A stretch of 64,000 nt of DNA from Anthopleura xanthogrammica (GCA_964019055.1 OZ025220.1:3471978-3535977); one strand, 5' to 3'. Shown: positions 23,475-34,380, counted from the stretch's first letter. Program-made: numbers and translations. Notes: generated by a model not told the origin, from the sequence alone.

Positions 23475-24460
23475 CTAAGCTCGAAGAATATTTAAAAGAC
23501 ATGCCAGTCTTTGGTATTAATTCTGGAAAGTACGACCTGAACGCAGTGAAAGAGTTTCTTCTCCCATACCTGGTAAAGAATGAATCCATCAAGTTTACGA
23601 TCAAGCACAACAATAACCATATGTGCCTCAAGACTGAACACCTCAAGTTACTAACTATTTGGTACCAGGATTCAGTTATGCCCAATTCCTGAAAGCGTAC
23701 GAATGTCTGGCTTCTACAGGTTGGTTGTATATTTTAATTATTCTTTAAAAAAATAATTTGTCTCTGTTGGTTACATTACTTCCTTATTTCTTTCTAGGAT
23801 TCTTTCTGTACGAATGGGTAGACAGTGTAGCCAAGCTCAAGTATCCAACTCTCCCTCCGCACCTAACCTTCCACTCGTCGTTAACCAACAGCAACATCTC
23901 GGTTGAAGAGTATCAGTATTGTCAACATGTATGGGACGCTCAAGGTATGCAAACATTCCAAGACTATGTTCAAAGACGGAGTTTCGGTACCCGGCTGAAC
24001 CATGAAATATTTATTTAGCTTTCCCGATGAGCAGACATACTTTTCTTCGTTCAACCAGAAAAACAAAGATTTGTATGATCTCTTCAAAGAGAATAACACG
24101 GGTGGTCCATTATTTTTCATCGCTACCATGAAGCAGGGAAAACTAAGATTCGTGAAGTAGAGATATTGAAGAAGGGAATCGAACCCAAGACGTGCCAGAA
24201 AGTTCTCGGGTATGATGCCAATGCCTTGTACTTGTGGGCTATCATGCAAGATATGCCCACAGGGTCTTACACACAGCGACGTGCTGAAACCTACTTCAAA
24301 CCAGAGCATTCGAGAAGAATGGGGGATGAGTGGATTGCTTGGGAAGGCCATGAACGGGGAATGAAGATTCGGCATCAACTAATTAACACCGAGAAGAGAA
24401 TTGGGGCTCAACAGCTCCCCGTAGATGGGTTCCACAGTGAAAGTCAGACCGTGTTTCAAT
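23475..24460 (+). pseudogene. Family B DNA polymerase, exonuclease II to palm A region (broken)
   Basis: The ExoII-type motif NSGKYDLN is encoded near 23520-23545. TEHLKLLTI and, after a phase-compatible GT...AG intron (about 23720-23797), FLYEWVDSVAKLKYP follow. Palm motif A DANALYLWA is near 24212-24240, followed by RHQLINTEKRIGAQQLPVDG. Several frameshifts and stops occur (for example after NHEIF at 24018). The order of motifs fits a protein-primed polymerase of the Polinton/adintovirus type. Introns are unusual for such elements, so this may be a descendant captured by the host and now decayed. Confidence 0.6.
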
Positions 24461-24569
24461 TTCATGGCAAGTTAAAAAAATTTTATTTGGGCTTCCTGTG
24501 GATTGGTATTTTCTAAAATTGGTTTCCCTGTGGTTTATTAATTTTTTCCTTCTCATTTCTATTCTACAT

Positions 24570-25303
24570 CAAAGACAAAAAGTGAACAGAACCCCGTTGA
24601 CTTCAAGACTTAATGGTTTGGATCATGACATACAAGATGTCTTGAAAAGTAATGATTTGACAGATGAAGAAAAAGTCTCATTATGTACAGAACCTTCAAA
24701 ATTACTTAACGTATTATAATCAACGCAAAGATCACCCCTTGAAGATAAAACTTGACCCGACATCAAATATTAAAGCTAAAGAACAAGAAGCAGAAACCAA
24801 AGACTTAGACTTAGCTGCAAAGGGGCTAGAGTCCATCCAGATCAAAATAAGGCATTCTGTGTGGAAGAAGACCCAGAAAGAGGCACCCATTTGCTCCACG
24901 GACTTCAGAGTTCTGGGGTTTTGATGCAGAAGAAGTAATTAGATCTGTTTTTAAAGATGAAATTTTGCAGTAAAACATAACCATTGAAACAGTGAGATAA
25001 AAGATTGCTGTTATCCCTGTCCTTTCTGATGAAAATGTGAGAAAAGCCAATCCTAAAACTACCAACAGTAGGGTGCACAACCTACAACTTCAGGGTTGCC
25101 TTCAAATCACCACCAGTGCATTGCATCACCTACAAATTCAGGGTTTAGCTCCAACAATAATCCTCAGCCGTGCTAAAAAAACTACAAACAGTATGTTTCA
25201 TACACTGCAGCAACAACCTCCAACAAGCAATTATCCTCAACCAAAAGGTCTTGCATCCGAAAGAGAAGTTAAAACAATGTATCTCAACCTAATTTTGAGT
25301 TAA
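24570..25303 (+). pseudogene. Unrecognised frames following the polymerase
   Basis: Overlapping frames read LNGLDHDIQDVLKSNDLTDEEKV (to about 24690), then, shifted, YYNQRKDHPLKIKLDP and KDLDLAAKGLESIQIKIRHS, then FGFDAEEVIRSVFKDE-like sequence. Together they look like one decayed protein with helical, charged segments. I have seen similar sequence near cnidarian transposon genes but cannot name it. The final frame, 25037-25303, has a repeated QLQGCLQIT/LQIQGLAPT theme. Confidence 0.3.
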
Positions 25304-25309
25304 AAGAAG

Positions 25310-26505
25310 CTCGCAATATCAAGATATAAACAATCAAATGTGGTACCCCAAAAAGAATCAAAATCACATCCAATATTGTGCATACCTTATCTCCTCAATA
25401 GAAATATTCATCGAATTCAAAATATTTATTATTTAAGAATTTTGAAAATATTTGCCACATTGTTTGGCTTTAGAAAATGTGACACTGTCGAGTGCAAAAA
25501 AATTGACTCATGACTTAATTAAAACTTAAGCATCTGAAATACACAAAATATTTTGTGAAGACTTTACTTGATGATATAAGCAAAATATCCACCCGGTTTT
25601 GTTTGATTAATAGTTTAGATTTTAGCTTTTTGATGACGTAATGTGAAATATATCTATAATAAAAGAATTATTGAACTCAGTTTAGAAATGATATTGCAAA
25701 ATAAGGAGACCTTGAGCATTTAATCCACCTCAGCCTATGGCTCTGGCATATAACACATTCTCAATCTTGATAGTTTACAGCATATCATGATTAACCTTAT
25801 TCAATAATTCTTTATTATAACCAGAATTATCATGTACATACCCAGAACAAAAATTTCAATAGATGCTGCCATCTATTTCAGATGTTCATGAATGAGTTAC
25901 CATCAGGGCCAGTTTCAGCATTAAGCAAACCACTCATTCTAGATTGTGTTGTAAACCAACTCCACCAGACTCAGACCATGGGACCCTTGAGACTTGGATA
26001 ATTTGAATGAGGGAAGAGTGCATACCAGAGGCATTCCTTTAAGCTGTACATCTGACAGATTGCAGGGAAAACAACAACAGTGCGGTTTTAGGTCAATAGC
26101 ACTTCATCTGATGCTGTGTTACTACAAAAAAAAGTCGCAGACCCTGTAAAAGAATAAAAGAATATCAATTGTAATCAAATGCATCTATGGCAAACTCGTG
26201 GATACTCAGATGACACTGATCTTGCTCTGTTCAGAGGTTGGGTTCCCTGTGCCCTTGCTATGCTTGTTGACACAGAGGTATATTGTTTACGTTCAAAGTA
26301 GTTCCCTCACTTTAAATGCTCAATCTACTGGCCAGATGGGCTATCGACCTTATATTTTCCTTCTAACTTTCTATTTATTCATTTAAAGATGTATACATGT
26401 ACCAGTGAGAAAACAAGGGGACAGAGTCCTCTACAACGTTCACACACCTCAACCATACCCATAAAATATACAAAACATACTCCAAACCCAAACTATAATA
26501 CACTT
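25310..26505. other. AT-rich non-coding stretch
   Basis: No coding frame or strong repeat was identified. Confidence 0.4.
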
Positions 26506-26509
26506 ATAA

Positions 26510-26660
26510 CTATTATTTATTCAAAATATTTCCCTGTTTCTGATTGGCCTACATCTCCCAGTTAATTTTGCACAACAAGCATTGACTGACCAAATTTGGA
26601 AAGAAATTTATCCAATAATTATCTTTAATTATTGGAGATTGATGTCATTCGTCCAATAAG
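26510..26660 (-). mobile_element. Foldback/MITE fragment shared with 61940-62095
   Basis: The segment containing CATTGACTGACCAAATTTGG and CCAATAATTATCTTTAATTATTGG is the reverse complement of 61940-62095 with moderate divergence. The second copy flanks a recombinase N-terminal fragment, so this may be the non-coding end of that larger element. Confidence 0.65.
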
Positions 26661-27076
26661 TAACAAATATTGGATTGTCATAGCCCCAAACAAAGGGTCA
26701 ATTATTCAATAAAATAATGTTTTCTTAAATGACTGAACTGAGTTTATTTTGAAAATATTTGGAATAAATAATAAAACAATTATTGGATTCTGCTATCATA
26801 AAGTTTAATCCAAATGAGCTACTAGGTTTTAAGAAAGTTATTTTGATCACTCAAAAACTGGGGAGAAAACCAATAACTTTTTCTGTATCGAAACAGAAAA
26901 TGTCAATTTGATTTTTGACACCTATGTTTATTTAGCTTTCAGAAAATGTATACTTTTATTTATACCTCTAACGTATCCTGATACCTTAATTTTTTTGCTA
27001 ATAATGAACATTTTAGGCGGTAGCGTTCACTGTTAAAATATGATTCTCTTAAAACTAGTAAAAAGATCTTATTTTA

Positions 27077-27506
27077 AGGTCCCCAGATAAGAGATCATAA
27101 GATTCTTAGAGTATTACGTACTTATTGACTGAGTGGGAGGTCCGAACGGGAAAATATTTGGCTCGAGGTCCTGAAGTACGGAGCGAGCGCAGCGAGTTCC
27201 GTGCCAAGGACCGAGAGCCAAATATTTTCCCGTTCGGACCGACCTTAACTCAGTCAATAAGCATTTTATCATATGACCACATATAAAAAATCGATTTCAA
27301 AGCGTTTTTAATAAATGCGAATCAAAATGCGTAGTTTTTACCTGATTGACGGCAGCGAGTCCGAACGGCGAGTCCGAACGGGAAGTTATTACACTTTTCG
27401 GAAAAGCGTACTTTTTTTGCTGACGACATTTTCCCCAAAGGTTTTTTTTAGAATCACGCGTACCTTGAAATATGGTCATATGATAAAATCTCTTATCTGG
27501 GGACCT
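27077..27506. mobile_element. 430-bp MITE with TA target duplication
   Basis: The termini are AGGTCCCCAGATAAGAGAT and its exact complement, each flanked by TA. The interior holds a second palindrome around GTCCGAACGGGAAAATATTTGGCTC and TCATATGA repeats near both ends. The TA duplication is that of Tc1/mariner-mobilised elements. No transposase is present. Confidence 0.85.
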
Positions 27507-28084
27507 TACAGTGCGATGCCCCTTACCATAGACACCCGATAAATCACTTCTTGCAAAGAATTTCCACATGAAAAAGACTGCCTACAAAAGTATTACAGCC
27601 AAAACCGTTGTATCGCGTGGAATGATTTAAAATTCTTCACTCGGATTGGGTTTTTCCTAGCCGTCAATCATTATGCAAATTAGAGGTTGAACAAACTTGC
27701 ATGATTCCTTGCACAGATTCTGCCATTACAAAGTGCTTCGGATTCAAACTTCTTTGATCATTTAAAAATAATCAATAGTGTTCTAAGCTTTAAATCGAGG
27801 GGGAGAATTGTTTTTCAGCCTTTTTTCCTGTTAAGTATTAAAGCTATTGCCATGATAATGGAATACTGTACTAGTAATGGTCTCCCGTGAGAATCATGAC
27901 GAGCTGTGCAAAAGTAGACGAGCAATAAATTTATTTACAGATTACGATCGCAGGGCTGTTGTTTTGCATTTCAAACCGAGTAACGAGTTCACAATGGACG
28001 TCTATTTAAGGAGATTCTAGGGCTTTGAGAAGATTAGTAATATAATATCATGATTACCTCGGGATCCATTGTTTCCAGAGGGAT

Positions 28085-28255
28085 GTTTAAGGTCTAACAT
28101 CCCCCTGTAAGGGACATTTAGTCTAAATATCCCTCATGAATATAATCATGAGGGATATTTAGACTAAATATCCCTTATGAATATAATCATGAGGGATATT
28201 TAGTCTAAATATCCCTCATCACTATCCATGAGGCATGGTCCCTGATATGACAATC
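28085..28255. repeat. Alternating palindromes of ATGAGGGATATTTAGTCT
   Basis: Five or so copies of the same roughly 18-bp word occur in alternating orientation. They form several alternative hairpins inside the 27596-29224 element. Confidence 0.8.
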
Positions 28256-28667
28256 ACTGGGACCATGGCTGGGTAGCATTGACCCAATCAGAGATTTTGC
28301 GCAATGACTCTGGACTACACACTATTGAACACCCCAGCACTTGTGGGATCCATTGAATAATCTTTGCGCATACGTTGACTAGCCGAGAATTTTTCTTACT
28401 ATTTGTGACGTAATCAAGACGGTTTGAAAACACTTCATTGATACCGCTCTAGGCCAAACAAAGTGAATTAGAATAAAGCACCACGAATGAATGAATGCTG
28501 GTTCAATTCGCCATTGTCGCATTTAACAAAGGCGAATTCCCTTAAGTAAACCGCAGATCAACGGCTTTGTAAAACTTTGTAATTTATGCATCATATGAAA
28601 GCTAACACATTTCCTAAGAGAAGTTTTATTCCTTGGTAATCATAATATTACAAACTAATGGCATGAA

Positions 28668-28802
28668 ATTTTGGGTGATTAGTGATTAAATGTCCCCTCA
28701 AGCCTTGGGAGGTTTAGTTAAAGTCCCTCCGCCTTCGGCATCGGGACTTCAACAAAACCTCCCTCAGCTTTCAGGGACATTTAATCACTAATCACCCTCA
28801 AG
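28668..28802. mobile_element. Small foldback element
   Basis: The arms GGTGATTAGTGATTAAATGTC and its complement enclose a second stem GGAGGTTTAGTT-AAGTCCC. It is nested in the larger element. Confidence 0.75.
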
Positions 28803-29227
28803 TCATGCTATTACTTATAATAACAGAAGGTTAAATATCATTATTCTGGAGTTATTTCAATTAATATATCTGATTTCCACCGTTTAGCACAAGTTCTATG
28901 TATGGTCAAGAGACATATGTTCTTGATGTTTCGATGTTGGAGTTTTCATCAAGGTTTTTCAGCCTCATGCAGGAATATAATGCTTATTTCCTAAGAATAT
29001 TCATGGGCTCGATGTTACGAATACATTTTTTCTTGAAATATCGTCGATTCGTCTTAGATTATCTAGAAAAGTTTGAATTTGAAACACTCTTTAATGGCGG
29101 AATCTGTGCAAGCAATCGAGCAAGCTTGTTCAACCTTTAATTTGTATAATGATTAACGGCTAGGAAAAACCAAATCCGAGTGAAGAATTTGAAATCAGTC
29201 CGCCCGATACAACGGTTTTGGCTGTAA

Positions 29228-29925
29228 GTGTTAGCAAGTCAAAAGAGCAAAAACTGGTACTAGAGATAGAGATTCTTAAGCATTTTCTTCAAGTTCTTGC
29301 TCCGAAGTTCAAATCTTTGCGGTACCAACAAAGCAAGTTCACATGCAAATTTACAGATTCTCGCTTTCTGATTGATTCTTTCTGATTAAAAAAGTTTGTT
29401 GGGTGGCTACGGTAAGGCGCGTCGGGCTGTAATGCCGCTCAGGTATCGTTTCTACGTTCCGTGTTTCCACGAGTCAAAACCATTGTAGCTGACTGGAAAA
29501 AAAGCGAGAAACCTCTGTAGCAGTTCGTCTGAATTAGTTGTTTGCAATGACTAATAAGATAATAATGGCGAACAACAACCCATAAAATGTATGTCCTGGG
29601 CTAAAATAGTGGCCGGTCAGATCGAATTTTATCGATTATATATTGGCGTTCGAAAATACTAGTATCGAATTACTCCGAAGCTTTCAAAGAAAATCGTAAA
29701 ATATAAGTAATTCACTGGCACACTTTGAAAAATCTACATACACTACCTTTCAGGTATTGCAAATTCGGGTTATTTAAGTTTTTTAAGCAATAAATCGTTC
29801 AACTTGAAGCTAAATATTTGAGAATGAAAGTCCGCCAAAACATGGCGCCAAACAACGGAACTTTACCATCAACTATAAGTCGAATATTGTCGCTCTAAAT
29901 ACATGAACTAAACAATAAATACCTA
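29228..29925. other. Non-coding spacer
   Basis: No feature was found beyond AT-rich unique-looking sequence. Confidence 0.4.
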
Positions 29926-30357
29926 ATATAAGTATTGATTTACCTTAGAGATGCCTTGTGAGCTCATAAAGATCCATATTTGAGGGTTTAAAGAAGGATT
30001 TTTAGTGAGCAAATATCCAACTAACAACGGTTCTTATCGACTGTTGAACAGATACCACGTGTCTGCCTCGTTTACATGTCATGACAAACCAACGCCACAG
30101 GGGAGGGGAGGGGATTGGATTCATCGGTCAGAGTAACTTTGTAACAGTTTTCGCAGTGGAAATAAAATATTTTTCTCAAAAAACCCCACGATAACTTTTT
30201 TCACGGGTACTACCACAATTACCAGGAAAATTTCTTTAATTTTTGTTTAAAAAACAAAAGCAATTCAAGCAAAAGTTTTGAGATTTTGTGTTTGTGGGAC
30301 ATAGCAACGGTAACTAAGGGGAGTGAGAGCCATGCTAAAACGAAGTGATTTTCAGTA

Positions 30358-30795
30358 TAATCATATACATACAAAAATTTCTGCACTCTGATTGGCTGAG
30401 AGCACCTCAATTTATTCTAAATTTGCTAAGGCAGTGCAAATTTTGAAATTTTTGAGTGCAAATTTTGAAATTTTGAGTGCAAAATTTGAAATTTTTCAGT
30501 GCAAAACGTGAAATCGATTCTGATTGGTTGGTTCATAGCTGTTGAATGGTTTTCCGTGTGAATAAATTAATCACAAAAGAAATAAAAAGTGTGTAACAGA
30601 AATTTTTGTATGTATATGATTAACAAATAATCGCATGATTTTTTCGTGCAATTCAGAATAAATTATGACTCGTAAATTTTTCAATGATTACAAATTGCAC
30701 TCGCCTAACGGCTCGTGCAATTTTGTTAAACATTGAAAAATTTACTCGTCATAATTTATTCTAAATTGCACTCAAAATCATGCGATTACCTATAC
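30358..30795. mobile_element. Composite foldback insert in repeat copy A
   Basis: Two adjacent inverted-repeat blocks: ATCATATACATACAAAAATTTC (30360) against its complement at 30600-30622, and AATCGCATGATTTTTTCGTGC (30627) against its complement ending near 30787. A tandem word GTGCAAATTTTGAAATTTTTGA repeats inside. Copy B lacks this block, so it is an insertion. Confidence 0.75.
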
Positions 30796-31004
30796 AAACT
30801 TCACATTGTTAATCTAGTATAAGTTATACTTTTAAGAGTTTTTAGAAGTAAAAGAAGATTCGCTAGAAGAACCGGGCTTGCGGCACACCCGGGGGTACAG
30901 CAAACAATCTCTATCGAGATTCAGGCAAGTAAATGATAAATATAAGTATTGATTTACCTTAAAGATGCCTTGTGAGCTCATAAAGATCCATATTAGCGGA
31001 TTTA

Positions 31005-31071
31005 CAGTGCGGACACTCGAACCGTGAACACTTTGTAGTTTTTTTAGACATTTTTCGCTTTAGCCAATCAG
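31005..31071 (+). repeat. Left terminal inverted repeat of the two-ORF transposon
   Basis: It starts CAGTGCGGACACTCG and ends CGCTTTAGCCAATCAGAG. It contains a T-run and a CCAAT box (CCAATCAG), a plausible promoter element reading towards the transposase. Confidence 0.9.
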
Positions 31072-31164
31072 AGACGTCCTTGTATAGGATGTTCTGCCAC
31101 ATTTTAGGATGCAGCCAATCACAGAGTTGGCGGTAAACGACAATATTAGATTTTCACATATAAA

Positions 31165-32309
31165 ATGGCGTTTGCGCCAGCTATCTATGCAGGTAAGATT
31201 TTTTCCTCACATCAAGTTATCACTACAAGATACTCATTGACACTTTATTCATTCTTCCTCTTGACCGAAGGTAAATGCAAACTTAGTCTCAATCAACAGC
31301 AAGGAATATACGATAATGGAAAGGCTCTGCCACAGGTGTATCGAGAAAGAGTTCTTGATCTCAACCACCAAGGGTTTACACAGAGACAAATCTCACAAAA
31401 TATGCGAATTAGCGGTGGCTATGTAAATAAAATTGTTCAGTTCTATGAAGCCAACAACTCATCTCTAGCTTTGCCGCGAAAAACGCCGATCCGTAATAAA
31501 GTCACAGAAGATGTTGTTGAATACGTGGAGTCGGAGAAATTATGCAAGCCCAGTATATACACTACTGAGATACAACAGCGTTTGTTATTAGATGGAGTTT
31601 CGCCCCCTGGTCATTTACCATCAGAGTCTGCTATAAAAAAATGCATTCGTGAGGACTGCAAAATGTCAAAGAAAAAAATTTCTCAGGCATCCACAGAGTC
31701 ATTGTCGCAAGCAATTACTGATTATACTGATTATTCCTTGATCAAATTGCACAACGCGACTATACCACTCTTCACTTTTTTGACGAAAGCAGCGTTATTG
31801 TGACTTCAGGAAATCGTATTTATGGTAACTCATATATAGGTACGCCTGCCATTGAATTTCAACGATACGCCTCCAACGCAAATTACACGTTGAACTTGCT
31901 TCATTCTATACTTGGAGTTGATTACTTTGATGTTTTGAAAGGTGCCTCTAATGGTATGGAGTTGTTGAACTTCTTCGATGAAGCTCTTTCAGTAAATAGA
32001 GTAGATGGTTCCACAATTCTTGAGAACGGCGACGTAGTCATTATGGATAATTGTGGGTTCCACCATGGGAAGTTTGTGGAACCTTTATTACGAGACATTC
32101 TCCACGACCATGGAGTTCACCTTCTTTTCCAACCCGCCTACTCGCCGCACCTAAACACGTGTGAGTTGTGTTTCCACCAAATAAAATGTTACTTGAGACA
32201 GAACTCAGCCCTTACCGCGAACGAAACTGAAATAGCGATTGGGGAAGGTGTATCAAAAATAAGTAAAGAAAATTCCTTGGCATACTTTAGAAAATGCGGC
32301 TATATCTGA
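31165..32309 (+). pseudogene. DD38E Tc1/mariner-type transposase (one frameshift)
   Basis: It would cut and paste the element by binding the inverted repeats. From ATG 31165 (MAFAPAIYAG) the frame holds a paired-type helix-turn-helix (LDLNHQGFTQRQISQNMRIS). The catalytic triad is HFFDES (Asp at 31782-31784), VVIMDNCGFHH (Asp at 32046-32048) and YSPHLNTCE (Glu at 32163-32165), with 38 residues between the last two. The first and second parts lie in different frames. Loss of one T near 31733-31736 explains the shift and makes this copy inactive unless it is an assembly error. A possible intron begins GCAG|gtaaga at 31191 and ends near 31270; both readings stay in frame. The frame ends RKCGYI-TGA at 32309. 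Confidence 0.85.
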
Positions 32310-32429
32310 TTGACAGCTTGTCTTGTTAATTTCAATTCAGTAACTCATTAGGAAAACGAATAAGCTGACTGTATAACTTTTGGTTGAATAAGTAGTGTAC
32401 AAGAAAGTTATAGAATACAAAACACAGTA

Positions 32430-32456
32430 TTATAAATAAAACAAACTTTATTGATA
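32430..32456. terminator. Back-to-back poly(A) signals between convergent transposon genes
   Basis: AATAAA on plus (about 32435) is followed within 20 bases by TTTATT, which is AATAAA on minus. Each signal lies 130-250 bases after the stop codon of its gene. Compact convergent ends like this fit two separate transcripts. Confidence 0.55.
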
Positions 32457-32699
32457 AATAAACTTTGAATTTGTTTCAATTTTAGCTTTATGATATAAAG
32501 GAAAATGAAACGAAGTCAACACTAGATAATATCACTATCGCCTGACAACACTAATTAGTTGACGCCAGAGGTCAAACTATAATAAAAACATAACACAACA
32601 AGTAATGTTTCGATTTTTATAACTATAAAAAAAGTTTACTGCCTACAAAAACTAGTAAAAACTGCCCAGTACCTACTGGTTATCATATCAGTTTCAGTG

Positions 32700-33665
32700 T
32701 TACAGTATGAGAGGAGCGGGAGGAGCAGCAATTCCACGTTTATACTCTTCTATCATAGTAGGCAATCTCCAGTCGTGAGTTTCCTCTAAAGGTACTTTAT
32801 TGTTCAGAGCTCGCTGAAGAACCATCAGGTCTCTATCTAAGGCAGAACGATCTAAGTATTTGGCAGGGTTTTGTTTTCTCAGCCGAGGACGCATGATGGC
32901 AAAGAAGCTTGACTTAGCTCGTTGGCGGGAAGCGATAAATACGTCGTAGTCGCCTCTAGCTTTTCCATACTTTGATTCAAGCTCTTTTAGTTCACGCTGT
33001 AAATTGCGAATACTATTTAACAATTCTGGGTGCTTGTCCTTTAGCTTACAAAAGTTCACATCTAAGCAAGGGCCTTTGTTACACTTTGCTTTGTTGTGGC
33101 CCGTGGTATGACAAACACTACACGCTTTCCCGCGCCTTTCATTAGGATCTGGAAATTTATTCAGAGCTTTTTGTTTTTCTTGCAAATAACTTTTGGCACT
33201 TTCAACTTGCACTTCTAATAGTTTTAGATTTTCTGAAAGTTCTGTACTTCTTCGGTCCAAAGGGCTTTGAGCTGTGTCAGAGCTCTGGTTTGGAGCAGTT
33301 GCTCGAACAAATGGCTGGAAATTTCCGACTGCGGCCTGATCAGATGACTGATGCTCGGGCGTTTCATTCACAGATTTTTCATTAGAGCTCGGACTTGCTG
33401 ACATATTCAGTCGTTTTGGTTCAAGGTGCATTGGTTGACGTTCTATTTTGATGTGATCTAGCTCAGCCTCCAACATGCGTCTTTCTGCAAGCAAAAGCTT
33501 ATCAGGCGATGGGAAGAAAGAGTCCAAATCTTCTGATTTCACGTAACTCATTGATGTTCGTGAGCGAAAACCTCTGTTTTCAAATTGGGGCGAAAGCCTT
33601 TCCAATTTCATGCTTGGAGAGAGTGATTTCAACCACATATACACTTCAGTTTTCTCGGCCATCAT
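32700..33665 (-). CDS. Transposon-encoded coiled-coil / CCHC zinc-knuckle protein (ORF2)
   Basis: An intact 321-codon frame starts about 70 bases inside the right inverted repeat. Residues about 1-60 are Met/Lys/Leu-rich with FFPSPDKLLLAERRMLEAEL. Residues 90-130 are Ser/Gln-rich and disordered. Residues 140-170 form a coiled coil (LSENLKLLEVQVESAKSYL). Then comes CSVCHTTGHNKAKC, a C-x2-C-x4-H-x4-C zinc knuckle, at about residues 185-198. A second coiled coil follows (IRNLQRELKELESKYGKARG), and a basic end with Pro-rich tail (AAPPAPLIL). Zinc knuckles bind single-stranded nucleic acid in Gag and related proteins. The role here is unknown: it may help bind transposon ends or RNA. Location inside the same inverted repeats shows it belongs to the transposon. 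Confidence 0.8.
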   Translation of the reverse strand: MMAEKTEVYMWLKSLSPSMKLERLSPQFENRGFRSRTSMSYVKSEDLDSFFPSPDKLLLAERRMLEAELDHIKIERQPMHLEPKRLNMSASPSSNEKSVNETPEHQSSDQAAVGNFQPFVRATAPNQSSDTAQSPLDRRSTELSENLKLLEVQVESAKSYLQEKQKALNKFPDPNERRGKACSVCHTTGHNKAKCNKGPCLDVNFCKLKDKHPELLNSIRNLQRELKELESKYGKARGDYDVFIASRQRAKSSFFAIMRPRLRKQNPAKYLDRSALDRDLMVLQRALNNKVPLEETHDWRLPTMIEEYKRGIAAPPAPLIL

Positions 33666-33730
33666 CAGCTTACTGTCTCTCGCTGCTCTGAATTGCTTGA
33701 AAAAAAGTCTGAGCCTCGTTATGAAACTAG

Positions 33731-33802
33731 CTCCTGATTGGCTAAAGCGAAAAAAATGTCTAAAAAAACTACGAAGTGTTCACGGTTCGAGTGTCCTCAC
33801 TG
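33731..33802 (-). repeat. Right terminal inverted repeat of the two-ORF transposon
   Basis: Complement of the left repeat, with two substitutions and a 2-base longer T-run. It carries the same CCAAT-containing end facing ORF2. Confidence 0.9.
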
Positions 33803-34380
33803 TAAAGAAGGATTTTTAGTGAGCAAATGTCCAACTAACAACTGTTCTTGTCGACTGTTGAACAGATACCACGTGTCTGCCTCGTTTACATGTCATGACA
33901 AACCAACACCACAGGGGAGGGGAGGGGATTGGGTTGACGGTTCAGAGCAACTTTGTAACAGTTTTCGCAGTGGAAAAAAAATATTTCTCTCAAAAAACTA
34001 CACGATAGCTATTTTCAAGGGTACTACGACAATTACCAGGAAAATTTCTTTAATTTTTGTTTAAAAACAAAAGCAATTCAAGCAAATATTTTGAGATTTT
34101 GTGTTTGTGGGACATAGCAACGGTAACTAAGGGGAGTGAGAGCCATGCTAAAACAAAGTGATTTTCAGTAAAATTTCACATTGTTAATCTAATATAAGTT
34201 ATACTTTTAAGAGTTTTTTGAGAAGTAAAAGAAGATTCGCTAGAAGAACCGGGCTTGCGTACACCCGGGGGTACAGCAAACAATCTCTATCGACATTCAG
34301 GCAAGTACCTTTTAGAGTTCGCTTTTAAAATGTTCGCCCTTGAGCGCTGACATTTGAACTACTACGTGATCCACGATAGT

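Larger units (their letters stand above)
27596..29224. mobile_element. 1.63-kb non-autonomous Tc1/mariner-like element, long TIRs, nested inserts
   Basis: Terminal repeats start CAGCCAAAACCGTTGTATCG at both ends, extend over at least 140 bp each with about 85-90% identity, and are flanked by TA. The interior contains two further palindromic elements: 28080-28250 (repeated ATGAGGGATATTTAG units) and 28670-28800 (arms GGGTGATTAGTGATTAAATGTCCC). No long ORF crosses the interior, so any transposase would have to come from elsewhere. Confidence 0.8.
31005..33802. mobile_element. Two-ORF Tc1/mariner-type transposon, DD38E, with TA target duplication
   Basis: The ends CAGTGCGGACACTCGAAC (left) and CAGTGAGGACACTCGAAC (right, read on minus) begin inverted repeats of about 70 bp that differ by two substitutions and one 2-base gap. 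Each is flanked by TA (31003-31004 and 33803-33804). The paralogous empty site at 29981-30000 has a single TA, which confirms both boundaries. Two convergent genes lie inside: transposase on plus (31165-32309) and a CCHC protein on minus (32700-33665). Their poly(A) signals sit together near 32435-32452. Arm identity and nearly intact frames suggest recent insertion. Confidence 0.9.
29928..34315. repeat. Tandem dimer of a repeat unit, each copy split by a different insertion
   Basis: Copy A (29928 to about 30930) and copy B (about 30938-31004 plus 33803-34315) share TATAAGTATTGATTTACCTT, ACAGATACCACGTGTCTGCC, CAACGGTAACTAAGGGGAGTG and GAACCGGGCTTGCG, in the same order and orientation. Copy A carries a foldback insert (about 30358-30795). 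Copy B carries the two-ORF transposon (31005-33802). Each copy therefore shows the pre-insertion state of the other's site. Confidence 0.85.

Noticed and set aside
28085..28255. CRISPR-like array
   Set aside because: The repeated words alternate in orientation and have no unique spacers; they are palindromic transposon sequence in an animal genome.
28898..29140. 80-codon frame
   Set aside because: It lies in the right inverted-repeat arm of the 27596-29224 element and is not conserved in the left arm.
33738..34064. 108-codon plus frame with CPHC and CSC cysteines, zinc-finger-like
   Set aside because: It starts inside the transposon's inverted repeat and runs into the flanking repeat unit, so it spans an insertion boundary. 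The other copy of the unit does not keep the frame.
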